From Maledivibacter halophilus (GTDB taxonomy: Bacteria; Bacillota; Clostridia; Peptostreptococcales; Caminicellaceae): DNA of 64,000 nucleotides. Made by a program: the position numbers and the translations under genes. Shown piece by piece: positions 7,410 through 16,757 of this stretch; the stretch's first letter is position 1; each line of letters begins with the position of its first letter. The stretch covers positions 105,058-169,057 of the forward strand of contig NZ_FUZT01000009.1 in the NCBI RefSeq assembly GCF_900167445.1. Direction: 5' to 3'. Under the pieces are notes generated by a model. That model searched no databases, was not told the DNA's origin, and saw only the letters and a program-made list of their open reading frames with translations.

Positions 7410-9455
7410 ATGTCTAAAAGTATTACGATAGCTTTAGCCGGTAATCCCAATAGCGGTAAAACAACACTTTTCAATGGATTAACAGGAGCTAGGCATTCTG
7501 TTGGTAATTGGCCAGGGGTTACTGTAGAGAAAAAGGAAGGGAAATTTAAGCATAAAAATATTGATGTAATAGCTGTTGATTTACCGGGTACATATAGTCT
7601 ATCACCCTATTCAATAGAAGAAATGATAGCTAGAAATTATATAGTAGAGGAATCGCCGGAGGTTGTTATAAATATTGTTGATGCTTCTAATATTGAGAGA
7701 AATCTCTACCTTTCAATGCAGTTAATTGAGCTTGGTATTCCTGTTGTTATAGCATTAAACATGATGGATATTGCCGAAAGAAGAGGTCATAAAATTGACC
7801 ATAATAAATTATCCAAGTCATTAGGTGTAGCGGTTGTGCCTATAGTGGCAACTAAAAATAAGGGAATAAAAGAATTATTAGATGCTGCTGTTGATGTAGC
7901 CAAGGGAAAAATTAAATATAGTCCTTTTAAAGTAAATTATGGAAAAGAAATTGAAAATAAAATTGAAAAGACAATGTCTATGATTAAAGATAGATCAGGT
8001 GTTTCAAAATATAATCTCAGATGGCTTGCTGTAAAGGTTATAGAAGAAGATGAAGCTGTGTTGGAGCTTCTTGGTATGAAGGATAAATTTGAATCAGATG
8101 ATGAAATAGCAGTTTCAGATGAAAATGCTTCTGAAGAGGATTTTGAGGCGATTATTGCTGATAAAAGATACACTTATATTACTAATATCCTTTCTAATGT
8201 AGTCAAGAAGCCAAAGAATAACGTGTTAACAACATCAGATAAAATTGATAAAGTGCTTACAAATAGATTATTAGGACTTCCTATTTTTGCAGGACTTATG
8301 TATATTGTTTTTTGGTTTACGTTTAATATCGGTAATATATTTCTTGATATGATAGATGGATGGTTTGGAGCCCTTGGAGAATCAGTAGGAGCGACACTTG
8401 AGGCAGCAGGTACTGCTGGCTGGCTTCAGTCTCTTATTGTAGACGGTATAATTGGAGGTGTAGGTGGAGTATTAGTATTTCTACCTAATATTGTATTTCT
8501 ATTCATTGCCATAGCTTTACTTGAAGATAGTGGATATATGGCTAGGGTTGCATTTATAATGGATAGGGCAATGAGAAAAATAGGGCTTAGCGGTAAAGCA
8601 TTTATACCTATGTTAATGGGTTTTGGTTGTACAGTTCCAGCAATTATGGGTACAAGAACCCTTGAAGATGAAAAAGATAGATTAGCAACAATGCTTGTGG
8701 CACCCTTTATGTCCTGTGGTGCAAGGCTGCCAATTTATATATTGTTTGCCGGTGTATTTTTCCCTGGGAATGAAGGGACTGTTGTTTGGTCATTATATGT
8801 TCTAGGTATAATAGTTGCTATTATAATGGCACTTGTGTTTAAGAAAACTATTTTTAAAGGGCAATCATCACCCTTTATTATGGAGCTTCCTTCATATAGA
8901 ATACCGACTTTAAAGGTAACAGGAGCTCTTGTTTGGGAGAGGGTTAAAGGATATATTTTAAGGGCAGGTACTATTATATTTGCTGCTTCCATTGTTATTT
9001 GGTTTATATTGAATTTCAATTTTACCGGAATGGCTGAAATGGGTGATAGTATAGGAGCTTCCATTGGAAGAGTTATGGGACCTATATTTAAACCATTAGG
9101 CTTTGGTTCCTGGGAAGCAACATTATCACTTATTACAGGATTATTAGCTAAAGAAGTTGTTGTAAGCAGTATGGCTGTTATATATGGATTAGGAGAAGCA
9201 GTAGGAGAAGCAGCTATGGAAGGTGATGTTGCAGGATTCGTAGGAGCTCTTAAGGGTGTAGGTTTTACAGGCCTTAGTGCCTATGCATTTATGGTTTTCT
9301 CACTGCTTTATACTCCTTGTATTGCAGTTATAGGTGCTTTCAAAAAAGAAACTAACTCATGGAGATGGACCAGTTTTTTAGTTGGATATCAATTTATATT
9401 GGCATGGGTAGCTGCTATGCTAGTATTCCAAATAGGTTCTTTATTTGGACTTTAA
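7410..9455 (+). CDS. feoB: Ferrous iron transporter FeoB
   Basis: Main Fe(II) importer of anaerobes, 681 residues. The N-terminal GTPase domain (about 1-165) shows G1 GNPNSGKTT, G3 DLPGTYSL and G4 NMMD. A helical GDI-like domain follows, then a long acidic linker (about 225-250). The membrane domain starts near residue 285 with two Gate motifs (YMARVAFIMD; TPCIAVIGAFKKE), and MLMGFGCTVPAIMGTRTLE contains the conserved Cys proposed to handle iron. It starts at ATG after AAGGGGG. The length is normal, and it is encoded with two FeoA proteins and a Cys-rich accessory protein. Confidence 0.95.
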   Translation: MSKSITIALAGNPNSGKTTLFNGLTGARHSVGNWPGVTVEKKEGKFKHKNIDVIAVDLPGTYSLSPYSIEEMIARNYIVEESPEVVINIVDASNIERNLYLSMQLIELGIPVVIALNMMDIAERRGHKIDHNKLSKSLGVAVVPIVATKNKGIKELLDAAVDVAKGKIKYSPFKVNYGKEIENKIEKTMSMIKDRSGVSKYNLRWLAVKVIEEDEAVLELLGMKDKFESDDEIAVSDENASEEDFEAIIADKRYTYITNILSNVVKKPKNNVLTTSDKIDKVLTNRLLGLPIFAGLMYIVFWFTFNIGNIFLDMIDGWFGALGESVGATLEAAGTAGWLQSLIVDGIIGGVGGVLVFLPNIVFLFIAIALLEDSGYMARVAFIMDRAMRKIGLSGKAFIPMLMGFGCTVPAIMGTRTLEDEKDRLATMLVAPFMSCGARLPIYILFAGVFFPGNEGTVVWSLYVLGIIVAIIMALVFKKTIFKGQSSPFIMELPSYRIPTLKVTGALVWERVKGYILRAGTIIFAASIVIWFILNFNFTGMAEMGDSIGASIGRVMGPIFKPLGFGSWEATLSLITGLLAKEVVVSSMAVIYGLGEAVGEAAMEGDVAGFVGALKGVGFTGLSAYAFMVFSLLYTPCIAVIGAFKKETNSWRWTSFLVGYQFILAWVAAMLVFQIGSLFGL

Positions 9456-9467
9456 GGAGATGATTTT

Positions 9468-9632
9468 ATGGGAGGTATAATTACCTTTGTTCTTGCAGCA
9501 TTGGTATTGGGGTATGGAGGCTATGCCCTTGTAAAAGGTCTCAAAAGAGAAGTAAAAGGTGAAGGGTGCTCAGGTTGCAGTGGATGTAGTCTTTCGAAAA
9601 ATTGTAAATCCCGCAATATACATGATATATAA
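9468..9632 (+). CDS. FeoB-associated Cys-rich membrane protein
   Basis: The 54-residue protein begins with one membrane helix (GGIITFVLAALVLGYGGYALV). A basic loop follows, and then a Cys-rich tail, CSGCSGCSLSKNC, with four Cys. This is the layout of the small proteins that commonly follow feoB in Firmicutes, thought to play the FeoC/iron-handling role. It starts 12 bases after feoB with AAGGAGA upstream, and a strong terminator follows. Confidence 0.85.
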   Translation: MGGIITFVLAALVLGYGGYALVKGLKREVKGEGCSGCSGCSLSKNCKSRNIHDI

Positions 9633-9673
9633 AAATAAGCAGCTTTAAGGCGTCTTAGAGCTGCTTATTTTTA
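9631..9673 (+). terminator. Rho-independent terminator of the feo operon
   Basis: An about 14-bp stem (AAAAATAAGCAGCT, with its complement near 9659-9672), 14-base loop and T-rich end. From here to 9872 the sequence is AT-rich and I see no gene. Confidence 0.88.
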
Positions 9674-9872
9674 TGCTCAAAATTTTTATCATAATAAAGT
9701 CACTTTCTTTAATAGATTTTGTATTTATTAAGGGAAGTGATTTTTTAAAATTAGAATAAAAAAACAAATTATTGCTAATATTAACCCTTAAATAGAAGTA
9801 TATTTATTCGATTGTATGAATTATTAAAAAATTTTATATAATAAAATATTTTATATATTTTCAAAAAAATCA

Positions 9873-9900
9873 TTGACTTATGATATCTATCTGATATAAT
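9873..9900 (+). promoter_or_regulatory. Sigma-A promoter of a small transcription unit
   Basis: TTGACT (9873-9878), 16-base spacer, perfect TATAAT (9895-9900). It is the best -35/-10 pair between the feo and aro operons. A terminator at 10175 gives a predicted transcript of about 300 bases. Confidence 0.65.
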
Positions 9901-9974
9901 CAGTTTCAACATAAAAAATTCTTAATAATAAATTTTGGAGGCAAAAAAGATGGAAAATCTTATTAGAAAGGAAA

Positions 9975-10097
9975 ATGCAAAACAATTTTATAGCTTTTAT
10001 TACTTTAGCTGGGGCTATTTCTTTTACTTTTATTTTAGCGCTAGTTATTTGTTTTGCAAAAGAATATGTAAAAACCTTTCTAATGAGTATAAGGTGA
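9975..10097 (+). CDS. Possible 40-residue single-helix membrane peptide
   Basis: The frame from ATG 9975 encodes one well-formed hydrophobic helix (FIAFITLAGAISFTFILALVICF) and a short basic end (KEYVKTFLMSIR), with AGAAAGG upstream. A competing frame starts at ATG 9950 after a better GGAGG. It gives 63 residues very rich in Tyr/Phe that look like an out-of-frame reading of the same helix. Either the short peptide is real, the gene is frameshifted, or the transcript is a small RNA. I recognise no family. Confidence 0.35.
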   Translation: MQNNFIAFITLAGAISFTFILALVICFAKEYVKTFLMSIR

Positions 10098-10174
10098 ATA
10101 AATTTTTACCCAATAATATAAAGGCATACAGTGTAAGTTGATTATACCTTTATAAATCAAATATTTGGTAAACC

Positions 10175-10206
10175 AAGAAGGCTCATTATAAGAGTCTTCT
10201 TTTTTA
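10175..10206 (+). terminator. Rho-independent terminator ahead of the aro operon
   Basis: AAGAAGGCTC (10175-10184) pairs with GAGTCTTCTT (10192-10201), allowing one G-U, followed by a T run. It ends the small unit from 9873 and could also act as an attenuator for aroF, which starts 66 bases later. Confidence 0.75.
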
Positions 10207-10271
10207 TTTTAAAAAATAAATAGATAATTCCAAATACTAATATTATTTATCAAAAGAAGGGAGATTTTAAT

Positions 10272-11285
10272 ATGATGATTGTTATGAAATCCAATGTAGA
10301 AGAAAAAGAGGTTGAAAAAATTAAAAGAAAAATGGAGAGCTTAGGATGTGAAATTCATGAATCAATAGGGGCAAATTATCATTTGCTTGGACTTGTAGGA
10401 GATACAAGTAGAATTGACCCATCCCAGATACAGGCAAATAGAAATGTTGAAAAATTAATATTTATACAAGAACCATATAAAAAAGCAAATAGATTATTTT
10501 GTCCTGAAGGGTCTGTAATAGAGGTAAGGGATAAAAAAATCGGTGGGAATAAATTTTCTGTAATAGCAGGACCTTGTTCAGTAGAAAGTGAAGAACAGAT
10601 CATAAGTATTGCAGAGGATATTAAGGAAAGTGGAGCTTCCTTTTTAAGAGGTGGAGCATTCAAACCTAGAACTTCACCCTATAGCTTCCAGGGACTTAGA
10701 GAGGAAGGACTGGAGTTTTTAAAGGCAGCTAGGGAGAAAACAGGACTTCCAATAGTTACAGAGCTCATGTCACCGGATAAAATAGAACAATTTGTAGAGG
10801 ATGTTGATGTAATTCAAATCGGTGCCAGAAATATGCAAAACTTTGATTTGTTAAAGGAAGTTGGTAAAACACAGAAGCCTGTATTATTAAAAAGAGGCAT
10901 GTCTGCCACTATTGAAGAATTATTAATGGCTGCTGAATATATAATGTCCGAGGGAAATGAAGAAGTTATTCTTTGTGAAAGAGGAATAAGGACCTTTGAA
11001 AAATATACAAGGAATACATTAGATCTTAGTGCAATACCAGTAATAAAGAAAAAAAGTCATTTGCCTGTAATTGTAGACCCAAGTCATGCAGGAGGATTAT
11101 GGTGGTTAGTTGAACCTATGGCTAAGGCAGCTTTAGCAGTTGGGGCAGATGGAATAATGGTAGAAGTTCACAATGATCCGGCAAATGCAAAATGTGACGG
11201 GCAGCAATCAATAAAACCCGAAAGATTTAAATCTTTAATGGATATATTAAAAAGAATGGCAGAAATAGAAAATAAAGAAATATAA
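10272..11285 (+). CDS. aroF: 3-deoxy-7-phosphoheptulonate (DAHP) synthase, type I-beta
   Basis: Condenses phosphoenolpyruvate and erythrose-4-phosphate, the entry step of the shikimate pathway. The 337-residue protein has an N-terminal ferredoxin-like regulatory domain (1-70), as in the Thermotoga-type enzyme where it senses Tyr/Phe. A TIM barrel follows, with AGPCSVES, GGAFKPRTSPYSFQGL, LLKRGMSAT, DPSHAGG and a Cys metal ligand (ILCERGIRTFE). It opens a nine-gene aromatic operon and starts at ATG after GAAGGGAG. Confidence 0.93.
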   Translation: MMIVMKSNVEEKEVEKIKRKMESLGCEIHESIGANYHLLGLVGDTSRIDPSQIQANRNVEKLIFIQEPYKKANRLFCPEGSVIEVRDKKIGGNKFSVIAGPCSVESEEQIISIAEDIKESGASFLRGGAFKPRTSPYSFQGLREEGLEFLKAAREKTGLPIVTELMSPDKIEQFVEDVDVIQIGARNMQNFDLLKEVGKTQKPVLLKRGMSATIEELLMAAEYIMSEGNEEVILCERGIRTFEKYTRNTLDLSAIPVIKKKSHLPVIVDPSHAGGLWWLVEPMAKAALAVGADGIMVEVHNDPANAKCDGQQSIKPERFKSLMDILKRMAEIENKEI

Positions 11286-11298
11286 TGGGGTGGTTGTA

Positions 11299-12147
11299 TT
11301 GAGTGAGATAGACTTTAATATTACTATAGTAGGATTGGGACTAATTGGTGGCTCCTTTGCAATGGCCCTTAAAGAACTAAATATTAAAAATCTTTGGGCA
11401 GTTGATATAGATACAAATGTCATAAAGACTGCTGAAGATATGAGAATAATTGATAAAGGATATACTGACCCTGAAACTCCTTTGCAAAACTCTGATATAG
11501 TAATAATATGTTTATATCCCAATTTAACATTGGAGTTTATAAAAGAAAACATGGATAGCTTTAAATCGGGAGCAATTATAACTGATACAGCAGGTATAAA
11601 GGAAAGATTAATAAAAGAGGTTGATTTGGTTTTAAGAAAAGACATAGAATTTATTGGTGGTCATCCAATGGCTGGAAGAGAGTATAAAGGCTTTGAATTT
11701 GCATCAAAGGAAATTTTTAAAGGTGCCAATTATATAATAACTCCTACCAATAAAAATAGCAGGGGAAATATAGAAAAAATAGAATTACTTATAAGGAGAA
11801 TTGGTTTTAAAAGAATAATTAAAATTACTCCCCAAAAGCATGATGAGATTATAGCATATACAAGTCAGCTTCCCCATATAATGGCCACAGCCCTTATTAA
11901 TAGTGATGAAGAATGCGATACAAATTCGTTTGTTGGAGGAAGCTTTAAAGATGCAACAAGGGTGGCTAGAATAAATTGTGATCTTTGGACCGAGCTATTG
12001 ATTAATAATGGTGAAAATGTATTAGCTCAAATAGAGAGCTTTGAAAAAAGACTAGGTGATATAAAAAGGGCTATAATAGATAATGAAAGGGATGCTTTAA
12101 AAGCTCTATTTGAAAAGGGAAGTCTTAAAAGGGAGGAATTGATTTAA
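11299..12147 (+). CDS. tyrA: Prephenate dehydrogenase
   Basis: NAD-dependent oxidative decarboxylation of prephenate to 4-hydroxyphenylpyruvate for tyrosine. The 282-residue protein has the Rossmann signature VGLGLIGGSFA at the N-terminus, the catalytic-region motif GGHPMAGRE (His about residue 118) and LPHIMATAL. It has no C-terminal ACT domain, so feedback control probably rests on aroF and pheA. I choose the TTG at 11299 just after GGGTGG; a GTG at 11290 is in frame but overlaps that site. It starts 13 bases after aroF. Confidence 0.9.
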   Translation: MSEIDFNITIVGLGLIGGSFAMALKELNIKNLWAVDIDTNVIKTAEDMRIIDKGYTDPETPLQNSDIVIICLYPNLTLEFIKENMDSFKSGAIITDTAGIKERLIKEVDLVLRKDIEFIGGHPMAGREYKGFEFASKEIFKGANYIITPTNKNSRGNIEKIELLIRRIGFKRIIKITPQKHDEIIAYTSQLPHIMATALINSDEECDTNSFVGGSFKDATRVARINCDLWTELLINNGENVLAQIESFEKRLGDIKRAIIDNERDALKALFEKGSLKREELI

Positions 12148-12150
12148 ATC

Positions 12151-13212
12151 ATGAAAATATTAGAGGTAAACCTTCCACAAAAAAAGTATTCTATATTAAT
12201 AGAAAAGGGAATTTTAAATAATATAGGTAAAGAGATTAGAAAAATATATAAAAATAAAAAAATAGCCATAATAACCGATTCAAATGTTGAAGGGTTATAT
12301 GGCGAAAAAATAATTGAGATATTAAATAAATATGATTTTCAGACTAAGACCATTGTAATAGAACCTGGAGAAAAAAGCAAATCTTTACATTCAGCTGAGG
12401 AAATCTATGAAGAATTATTGGACTTTGAAATAACAAGGGGAGATATGATAATAGCCTTTGGTGGAGGAGTAGTTGGAGATTTAGCCGGTTTTGTGGCTTC
12501 TACATTGCTAAGGGGAATTCCATTTATACAGATACCTACATCTCTTTTAGCCCAGATAGATAGCAGTGTAGGTGGAAAGGTTGCAGTAAATTTACCCCGT
12601 GGGAAAAATCTCGTAGGCAGCTTTTATCATCCTGAGGCAGTATTTATAGATCCGGATTTATTGAAAACTCTTGATAAAAGATTCTTATATGATGGGATGG
12701 CTGAGGTAATAAAATATGGATGTATAAGGGATAAAGAGTTGTTTGAAAGATTAATGACAATTGAAAACGAAGAGGAACTTTCTAATAATATGGAAGAAAT
12801 AATATTAAAATGCTGTACTGTTAAAAGAGATATAGTTCAGAGGGATGAAAAGGATAATGGAGAAAGAATGCTTCTCAACTTTGGACACACAATAGGTCAT
12901 GGAGTGGAAAAAAGCTTTGGATATAAAACATATACCCATGGAGAAGGGGTGGCCATAGGGATGTACAATATTACAAGGAGAAGTGTGGAAATGAACATAA
13001 CAAAAGATAAAACATCTGATTTAATCAAAAGAATACTTATTAAATATAATTTACCCTGTGAAATGCCTGATATAGAAAAGGAAGAAATTATAAATGCTGT
13101 TAAACTTGATAAGAAGAATAAAGGCGATAGAATGAATATAGTACTGCTAAAGGAAATAGGTAATGCTTTCATAAAGAATATTGATAGAAAAGATGTAAAG
13201 CTGTATATTTGA
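12151..13212 (+). CDS. aroB: 3-dehydroquinate synthase
   Basis: Cyclises DAHP to 3-dehydroquinate using NAD+ and a divalent metal. The 353-residue product shows the NAD-binding GGGVVGDLAGFVAST, the DSSVGGKVAVN loop, GMAEVIKYG, and metal ligands in FGHTIGHGVE and THGEGVAIGM. The length is normal. It lies four bases after tyrA, inside the aro operon. Confidence 0.95.
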   Translation: MKILEVNLPQKKYSILIEKGILNNIGKEIRKIYKNKKIAIITDSNVEGLYGEKIIEILNKYDFQTKTIVIEPGEKSKSLHSAEEIYEELLDFEITRGDMIIAFGGGVVGDLAGFVASTLLRGIPFIQIPTSLLAQIDSSVGGKVAVNLPRGKNLVGSFYHPEAVFIDPDLLKTLDKRFLYDGMAEVIKYGCIRDKELFERLMTIENEEELSNNMEEIILKCCTVKRDIVQRDEKDNGERMLLNFGHTIGHGVEKSFGYKTYTHGEGVAIGMYNITRRSVEMNITKDKTSDLIKRILIKYNLPCEMPDIEKEEIINAVKLDKKNKGDRMNIVLLKEIGNAFIKNIDRKDVKLYI

Positions 13213-13226
13213 AAGGGGATTGGTAT

Positions 13227-14528
13227 ATGAATACTGTTAAAATCTATCCTAATGATCTCTTTGGAGAAATAAATATTCCTCCGTCAAAAAGCCTGAGTCA
13301 TAGAGCCATAATATGTGGGGGACTAGCTGAAGGAGTAAGTAATATAGATAATTTGATATTTTCAGATGATATTAAAGCAACATTAAAGGGAATGAGGTCT
13401 CTAGGGACAAGGGTTCAGTGTATAGAAACACAGGCCCATAAAGAAACATATTGTGTTAAATTAGAAGGAAATGCTAATCTTAAGGTCCTAGATGAAAATA
13501 TAGATTGTAAAGAATCCGGGTCAACCCTAAGATTTTTAATACCCTTTGCAGGGCTCACAGGTGATAAAATAACCTTCACCGGCAGAGGCAAACTTGTAGA
13601 AAGACCTTTAGACCCATATTATAGGATTTTCGATAAACAGAATATAAAGTATAAAAATGAAAAAGGTAAACTGCCGCTGGAAGTAATGGGAAGGCTTAAG
13701 CCTGGAACCTTTGAGATTGATGGCAATATAAGTTCACAGTTTATAACGGGTCTTATGTTTGTGCTGCCATTACTTAATGGTGATTCCACCTTAAAGATAA
13801 CAACTGAGCTAGAGTCCAAGGGATATGTTGATTTGACCTTGGATATATTGAAAAAGTTTAATATAAAAATCGAAAATAATGATTATAAAGAGTTTAATAT
13901 AAAGGGAAATCAGCAGTATAAAAGTGGATACTATAGAGTAGAGGGAGATTTTTCCCAGGCAGCTTTTTGGATAGTTGCTGGGATTTTAGGAAGAAATATT
14001 AAATGCAAGGATTTAAGAATAGATTCTCTTCAGGGAGATAAGGTTATATTGGATATAATTCAAAAAATGAATGGAAAAATTCAAATAGAAGAAGATTTAA
14101 TTGAAGTAAATCAGTCAAGAACTAAGGGGATTGTAATAGATGCTTCAGAGTGTCCGGATTTAGTCCCAATACTTGCTGTTTTAGGTTCTGTGAGCAAAGG
14201 GACCACAAAGATAATTAATGCAGAAAGACTTAGAATAAAGGAATCCGACAGATTAAAGGCAATATCTACTGAGCTGAATAAACTGGGAGCAGATGTAAAA
14301 GAACTAAAGGATGGGTTAATTATTGAGGGTAAAGAAGATTTAAGGGGTGGAGTAGTGGTAGATAGCTGGAATGATCATCGTATTGCCATGGCATTGGCAG
14401 TGGCTTCTATTAAATGTATTGACCCTATAATAATAACTGGCAGTAATGCAGTAAATAAATCCTATCCGAGTTTTTGGAGAGATTTTGCGGGACTAGGAGG
14501 TAAAATAGATGAGCGGTATTTGGGGTAA
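13227..14528 (+). CDS. aroA: 3-phosphoshikimate 1-carboxyvinyltransferase (EPSP synthase)
   Basis: Transfers enolpyruvate from PEP to shikimate-3-phosphate. The 433-residue protein opens with PPSKSLSHRAIICGGLAEG and has the ESGSTLRFLIP PEP-binding loop, SSQFITGL, LRIKESDRL and NDHRIAMALAV near the end. The start is ATG 13227 after AAAGGGG. Its 3' end overlaps aroC by 20 bases, indicating translational coupling. Confidence 0.95.
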   Translation: MNTVKIYPNDLFGEINIPPSKSLSHRAIICGGLAEGVSNIDNLIFSDDIKATLKGMRSLGTRVQCIETQAHKETYCVKLEGNANLKVLDENIDCKESGSTLRFLIPFAGLTGDKITFTGRGKLVERPLDPYYRIFDKQNIKYKNEKGKLPLEVMGRLKPGTFEIDGNISSQFITGLMFVLPLLNGDSTLKITTELESKGYVDLTLDILKKFNIKIENNDYKEFNIKGNQQYKSGYYRVEGDFSQAAFWIVAGILGRNIKCKDLRIDSLQGDKVILDIIQKMNGKIQIEEDLIEVNQSRTKGIVIDASECPDLVPILAVLGSVSKGTTKIINAERLRIKESDRLKAISTELNKLGADVKELKDGLIIEGKEDLRGGVVVDSWNDHRIAMALAVASIKCIDPIIITGSNAVNKSYPSFWRDFAGLGGKIDERYLG

Positions 14529-15600
14529 AAATATAAAATTATCTATTTTTGGAGAATCCCATGGTAAAGCCATAGGAATAGTTATAGATGGTTTGCCATC
14601 GGGGATAAAGCTTGACCATGAATATATCAGTAAAGAAATGAAAAGAAGGGCTCCAGGAAGAAGTAAAACAGCAACTCCCAGAAAAGAAGGAGACAATTAT
14701 GAAATTTTAAGTGGATATTTTAATGGAAGAACCACAGGAACCCCTCTATCGGCAGCTATATATAATACTAATCAGAGGTCCAGAGACTATGAAGCTACTA
14801 AATCTATAATGAGGCCGGGGCATGCAGATTATACAGGTCATGTCAGATATTCAGGCTTTAATGACTATAGAGGAGGAGGTCATTTTTCCGGAAGACTTAC
14901 AGCTCCATTAGTATTTGCAGGGGCTATTGCAAAGCAGATTTTATCTAATAAAAATATAGTAATAGGAAGTCATATAAAAAGTATAGGTGATATAGAGGAT
15001 AGATCCTTTGATGGAGTGAATATTGAAGCTTCACTATTAAAGGAGCTTACAGGTAAAGAGTTTTCTGTAATTGACCCTGAAAAGGGAAAAGAAATGAAGG
15101 ATTATATATTGAAAATAAAGGAAGAAAAGGATTCAGTGGGAGGGGTAATAGAGGCAGCGGTAGTAAATCTTCCAAGGGGTATCGGATCACCCTTTTTTGA
15201 TTCTGTAGAAAGTAAACTTTCCCATTTGCTTTTTTCAATACCAGCGGTAAAGGGCGTAGAATTTGGAGCAGGCTTCGATATAACAAAAATGAAGGGAAGC
15301 AGTTCCAATGATGAGCTTTATATAAGGAAGGAAGAAATAAGTGCTTATTCCAATAATAACGGTGGAATAGTAGGAGGCATTACTAACGGGATGCCAATAA
15401 TATTTAGAGTAGCTATAAAGCCAACTCCTTCTATAGGTAAGCTTCAAAGAACAGTTGATATAGAAAAAGGTATAAATACAGAGATAGAAATAGAAGGACG
15501 TCATGATCCATGTATAGTACCTAGGGCAGTGCCTGTAATTGAAGCAGTATGTGCCGTGGCATTAATTGATCTGATGATGGAAAAGGGTGGATTAATATGA
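14509..15600 (+). CDS. aroC: Chorismate synthase
   Basis: Flavin-dependent 1,4-elimination of phosphate from EPSP to form chorismate. The 363-residue product has GESHGKAIG near the N-terminus, the RPGHADYTG block, FNDYRGGGHFSGR, and the C-terminal GRHDPCIVPRAVPVIEA. It starts inside aroA after TAGGAGG. Its stop overlaps the pheA start (ATGA). Confidence 0.95.
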   Translation: MSGIWGKNIKLSIFGESHGKAIGIVIDGLPSGIKLDHEYISKEMKRRAPGRSKTATPRKEGDNYEILSGYFNGRTTGTPLSAAIYNTNQRSRDYEATKSIMRPGHADYTGHVRYSGFNDYRGGGHFSGRLTAPLVFAGAIAKQILSNKNIVIGSHIKSIGDIEDRSFDGVNIEASLLKELTGKEFSVIDPEKGKEMKDYILKIKEEKDSVGGVIEAAVVNLPRGIGSPFFDSVESKLSHLLFSIPAVKGVEFGAGFDITKMKGSSSNDELYIRKEEISAYSNNNGGIVGGITNGMPIIFRVAIKPTPSIGKLQRTVDIEKGINTEIEIEGRHDPCIVPRAVPVIEAVCAVALIDLMMEKGGLI

Positions 15601-16757
15601 ATGAGCTAGAAAATCTAAGAAGAGAGATAGATAAAGTAGATAAAGAGATAGTGGCTTCATTTGAAAAGAGAATGGAAACTGTTTTAAAAATTGCAAAATA
15701 TAAAGAGAAGAATAATATAGAAATTTTTAATCAAGCTAGAGAAATAGAAGTTTTAAAAAAGAATATTTTAAGATTAAAAAATAAAAGATTTGAAAAATCC
15801 ACTGAAAGGTTTTTAAATAAACTTATGGAAATAAGCCGAGATATCCAAAAAGAACATTTAAGTGATGACAGGGGACGGTTCTTTGTCATGGAGAAACTTG
15901 ACAAAGAACCGTCCCCTGTCAAACCGTCCCCTGTCAATATAAGAGTTGGATATCAAGGGGAGCCGGGATCCTTTAGTGAGGAAGCATTGACACAGTATTT
16001 TAAAGGCAATGTAAGTACACATAATGTAAGGGAATTTGAAGATGTGTTTGAAGCCCTTAAAAAGGATAAAATAGATTATGGAGTGCTTCCAATAGAGAAT
16101 TCTTCTACTGGAGGAATCTCTGAAGTATATGACCTTTTGAGAAAATATGGATTTTATATAATTGGAGAAAGATGTATAAAGGTGCAGCATAATTTAGCTG
16201 CAATGAAGAATACAAAATTCCATGAAATTCAAGAAGTATATTCCCATCCTCAAGCATTTAAGCAGTGTGGAGAGTTTTTTAAGGATTATCCTAATATAAG
16301 ATTAATACCATATAAAAATACTGCAATAAGTGCTAAATATATTGGTAAGGAGCAATCGAGATCAAAGGCGGCAGTTTGTAGTGAAAAAGCAGCTCAGTTA
16401 TATGATTTAGAAATAATTAGAGGAGATATAAATTGTAATAAAAGTAATTATACTAGATTTATTATAATTGGGAAAAATCTTACTATAGATAATGATTGTA
16501 ATAAAATTAGTATAGTGACTACAACCTCCCATACTCCTGGGGCACTATATAAGATTTTAGGATTTTTTGCTAAGAATAATTTAAATATGATGAAAATTGA
16601 ATCCAGGCCAATCATAGGTAGGTCATGGGAATACTTCTTCTATATAGACTTTAGTGGAAATCTTAATAATAACTCAGTAAAACAATCTATTGAAGATATT
16701 GAAAAAAGCAGCAGTTATTTTCAGTTATTAGGTAATTATAAAGAACATAGCGTATAA
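15597..16757 (+). CDS. pheA: Bifunctional chorismate mutase-prephenate dehydratase with a repeat-derived linker
   Basis: Converts chorismate to prephenate and then to phenylpyruvate. The 386-residue product carries an AroQ-type chorismate mutase (1-85: LRREIDKVDKEIVASFEKR). The prephenate dehydratase domain starts near residue 117 (VGYQGEPGSFSEEA, GVLPIENSSTGGI, TRFIII), and an ACT domain for Phe feedback fills the C-terminus, with an ESRPIIGRSWEYFFY motif. Between mutase and dehydratase, about residues 90-115 (RGRFFVMEKL, KEPSPVKPSPVN) are encoded by a palindromic dispersed repeat, which adds an in-frame linker without damaging either domain. Confidence 0.92.
   Translation: MNELENLRREIDKVDKEIVASFEKRMETVLKIAKYKEKNNIEIFNQAREIEVLKKNILRLKNKRFEKSTERFLNKLMEISRDIQKEHLSDDRGRFFVMEKLDKEPSPVKPSPVNIRVGYQGEPGSFSEEALTQYFKGNVSTHNVREFEDVFEALKKDKIDYGVLPIENSSTGGISEVYDLLRKYGFYIIGERCIKVQHNLAAMKNTKFHEIQEVYSHPQAFKQCGEFFKDYPNIRLIPYKNTAISAKYIGKEQSRSKAAVCSEKAAQLYDLEIIRGDINCNKSNYTRFIIIGKNLTIDNDCNKISIVTTTSHTPGALYKILGFFAKNNLNMMKIESRPIIGRSWEYFFYIDFSGNLNNNSVKQSIEDIEKSSSYFQLLGNYKEHSV
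15866..15937 (+). repeat. Palindromic GACAGGGGACGG-type repeat inside pheA
   Basis: A perfect 23-bp inverted repeat has arms at 15866-15888 and 15899-15921 with a 10-base loop. The core is GGGGACGGTTCTTTGTC. A partial third copy of the right arm (ACCGTCCCCTGTCA) follows at about 15923-15936. Copies of this GACAAAGAACCGTCCCC element are, from memory, common in intergenic DNA of clostridia and related anaerobes. Here it is in-frame coding DNA and much more GC-rich than its surroundings. Confidence 0.85.

Noticed and set aside
9935..10141. 68-residue Tyr/Phe-rich frame
   Set aside because: The composition looks like an out-of-frame reading of a hydrophobic helix in the neighbouring frame, despite the better ribosome site; kept only as an alternative.
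15047..15504. Long minus-strand open frames over aroC
   Set aside because: They have no ribosome sites and overlap strongly conserved aroC sequence; they are antisense shadows.
15858..16190. Minus-strand open frame over the pheA repeat
   Set aside because: It results from the palindromic repeat and has no start signals.
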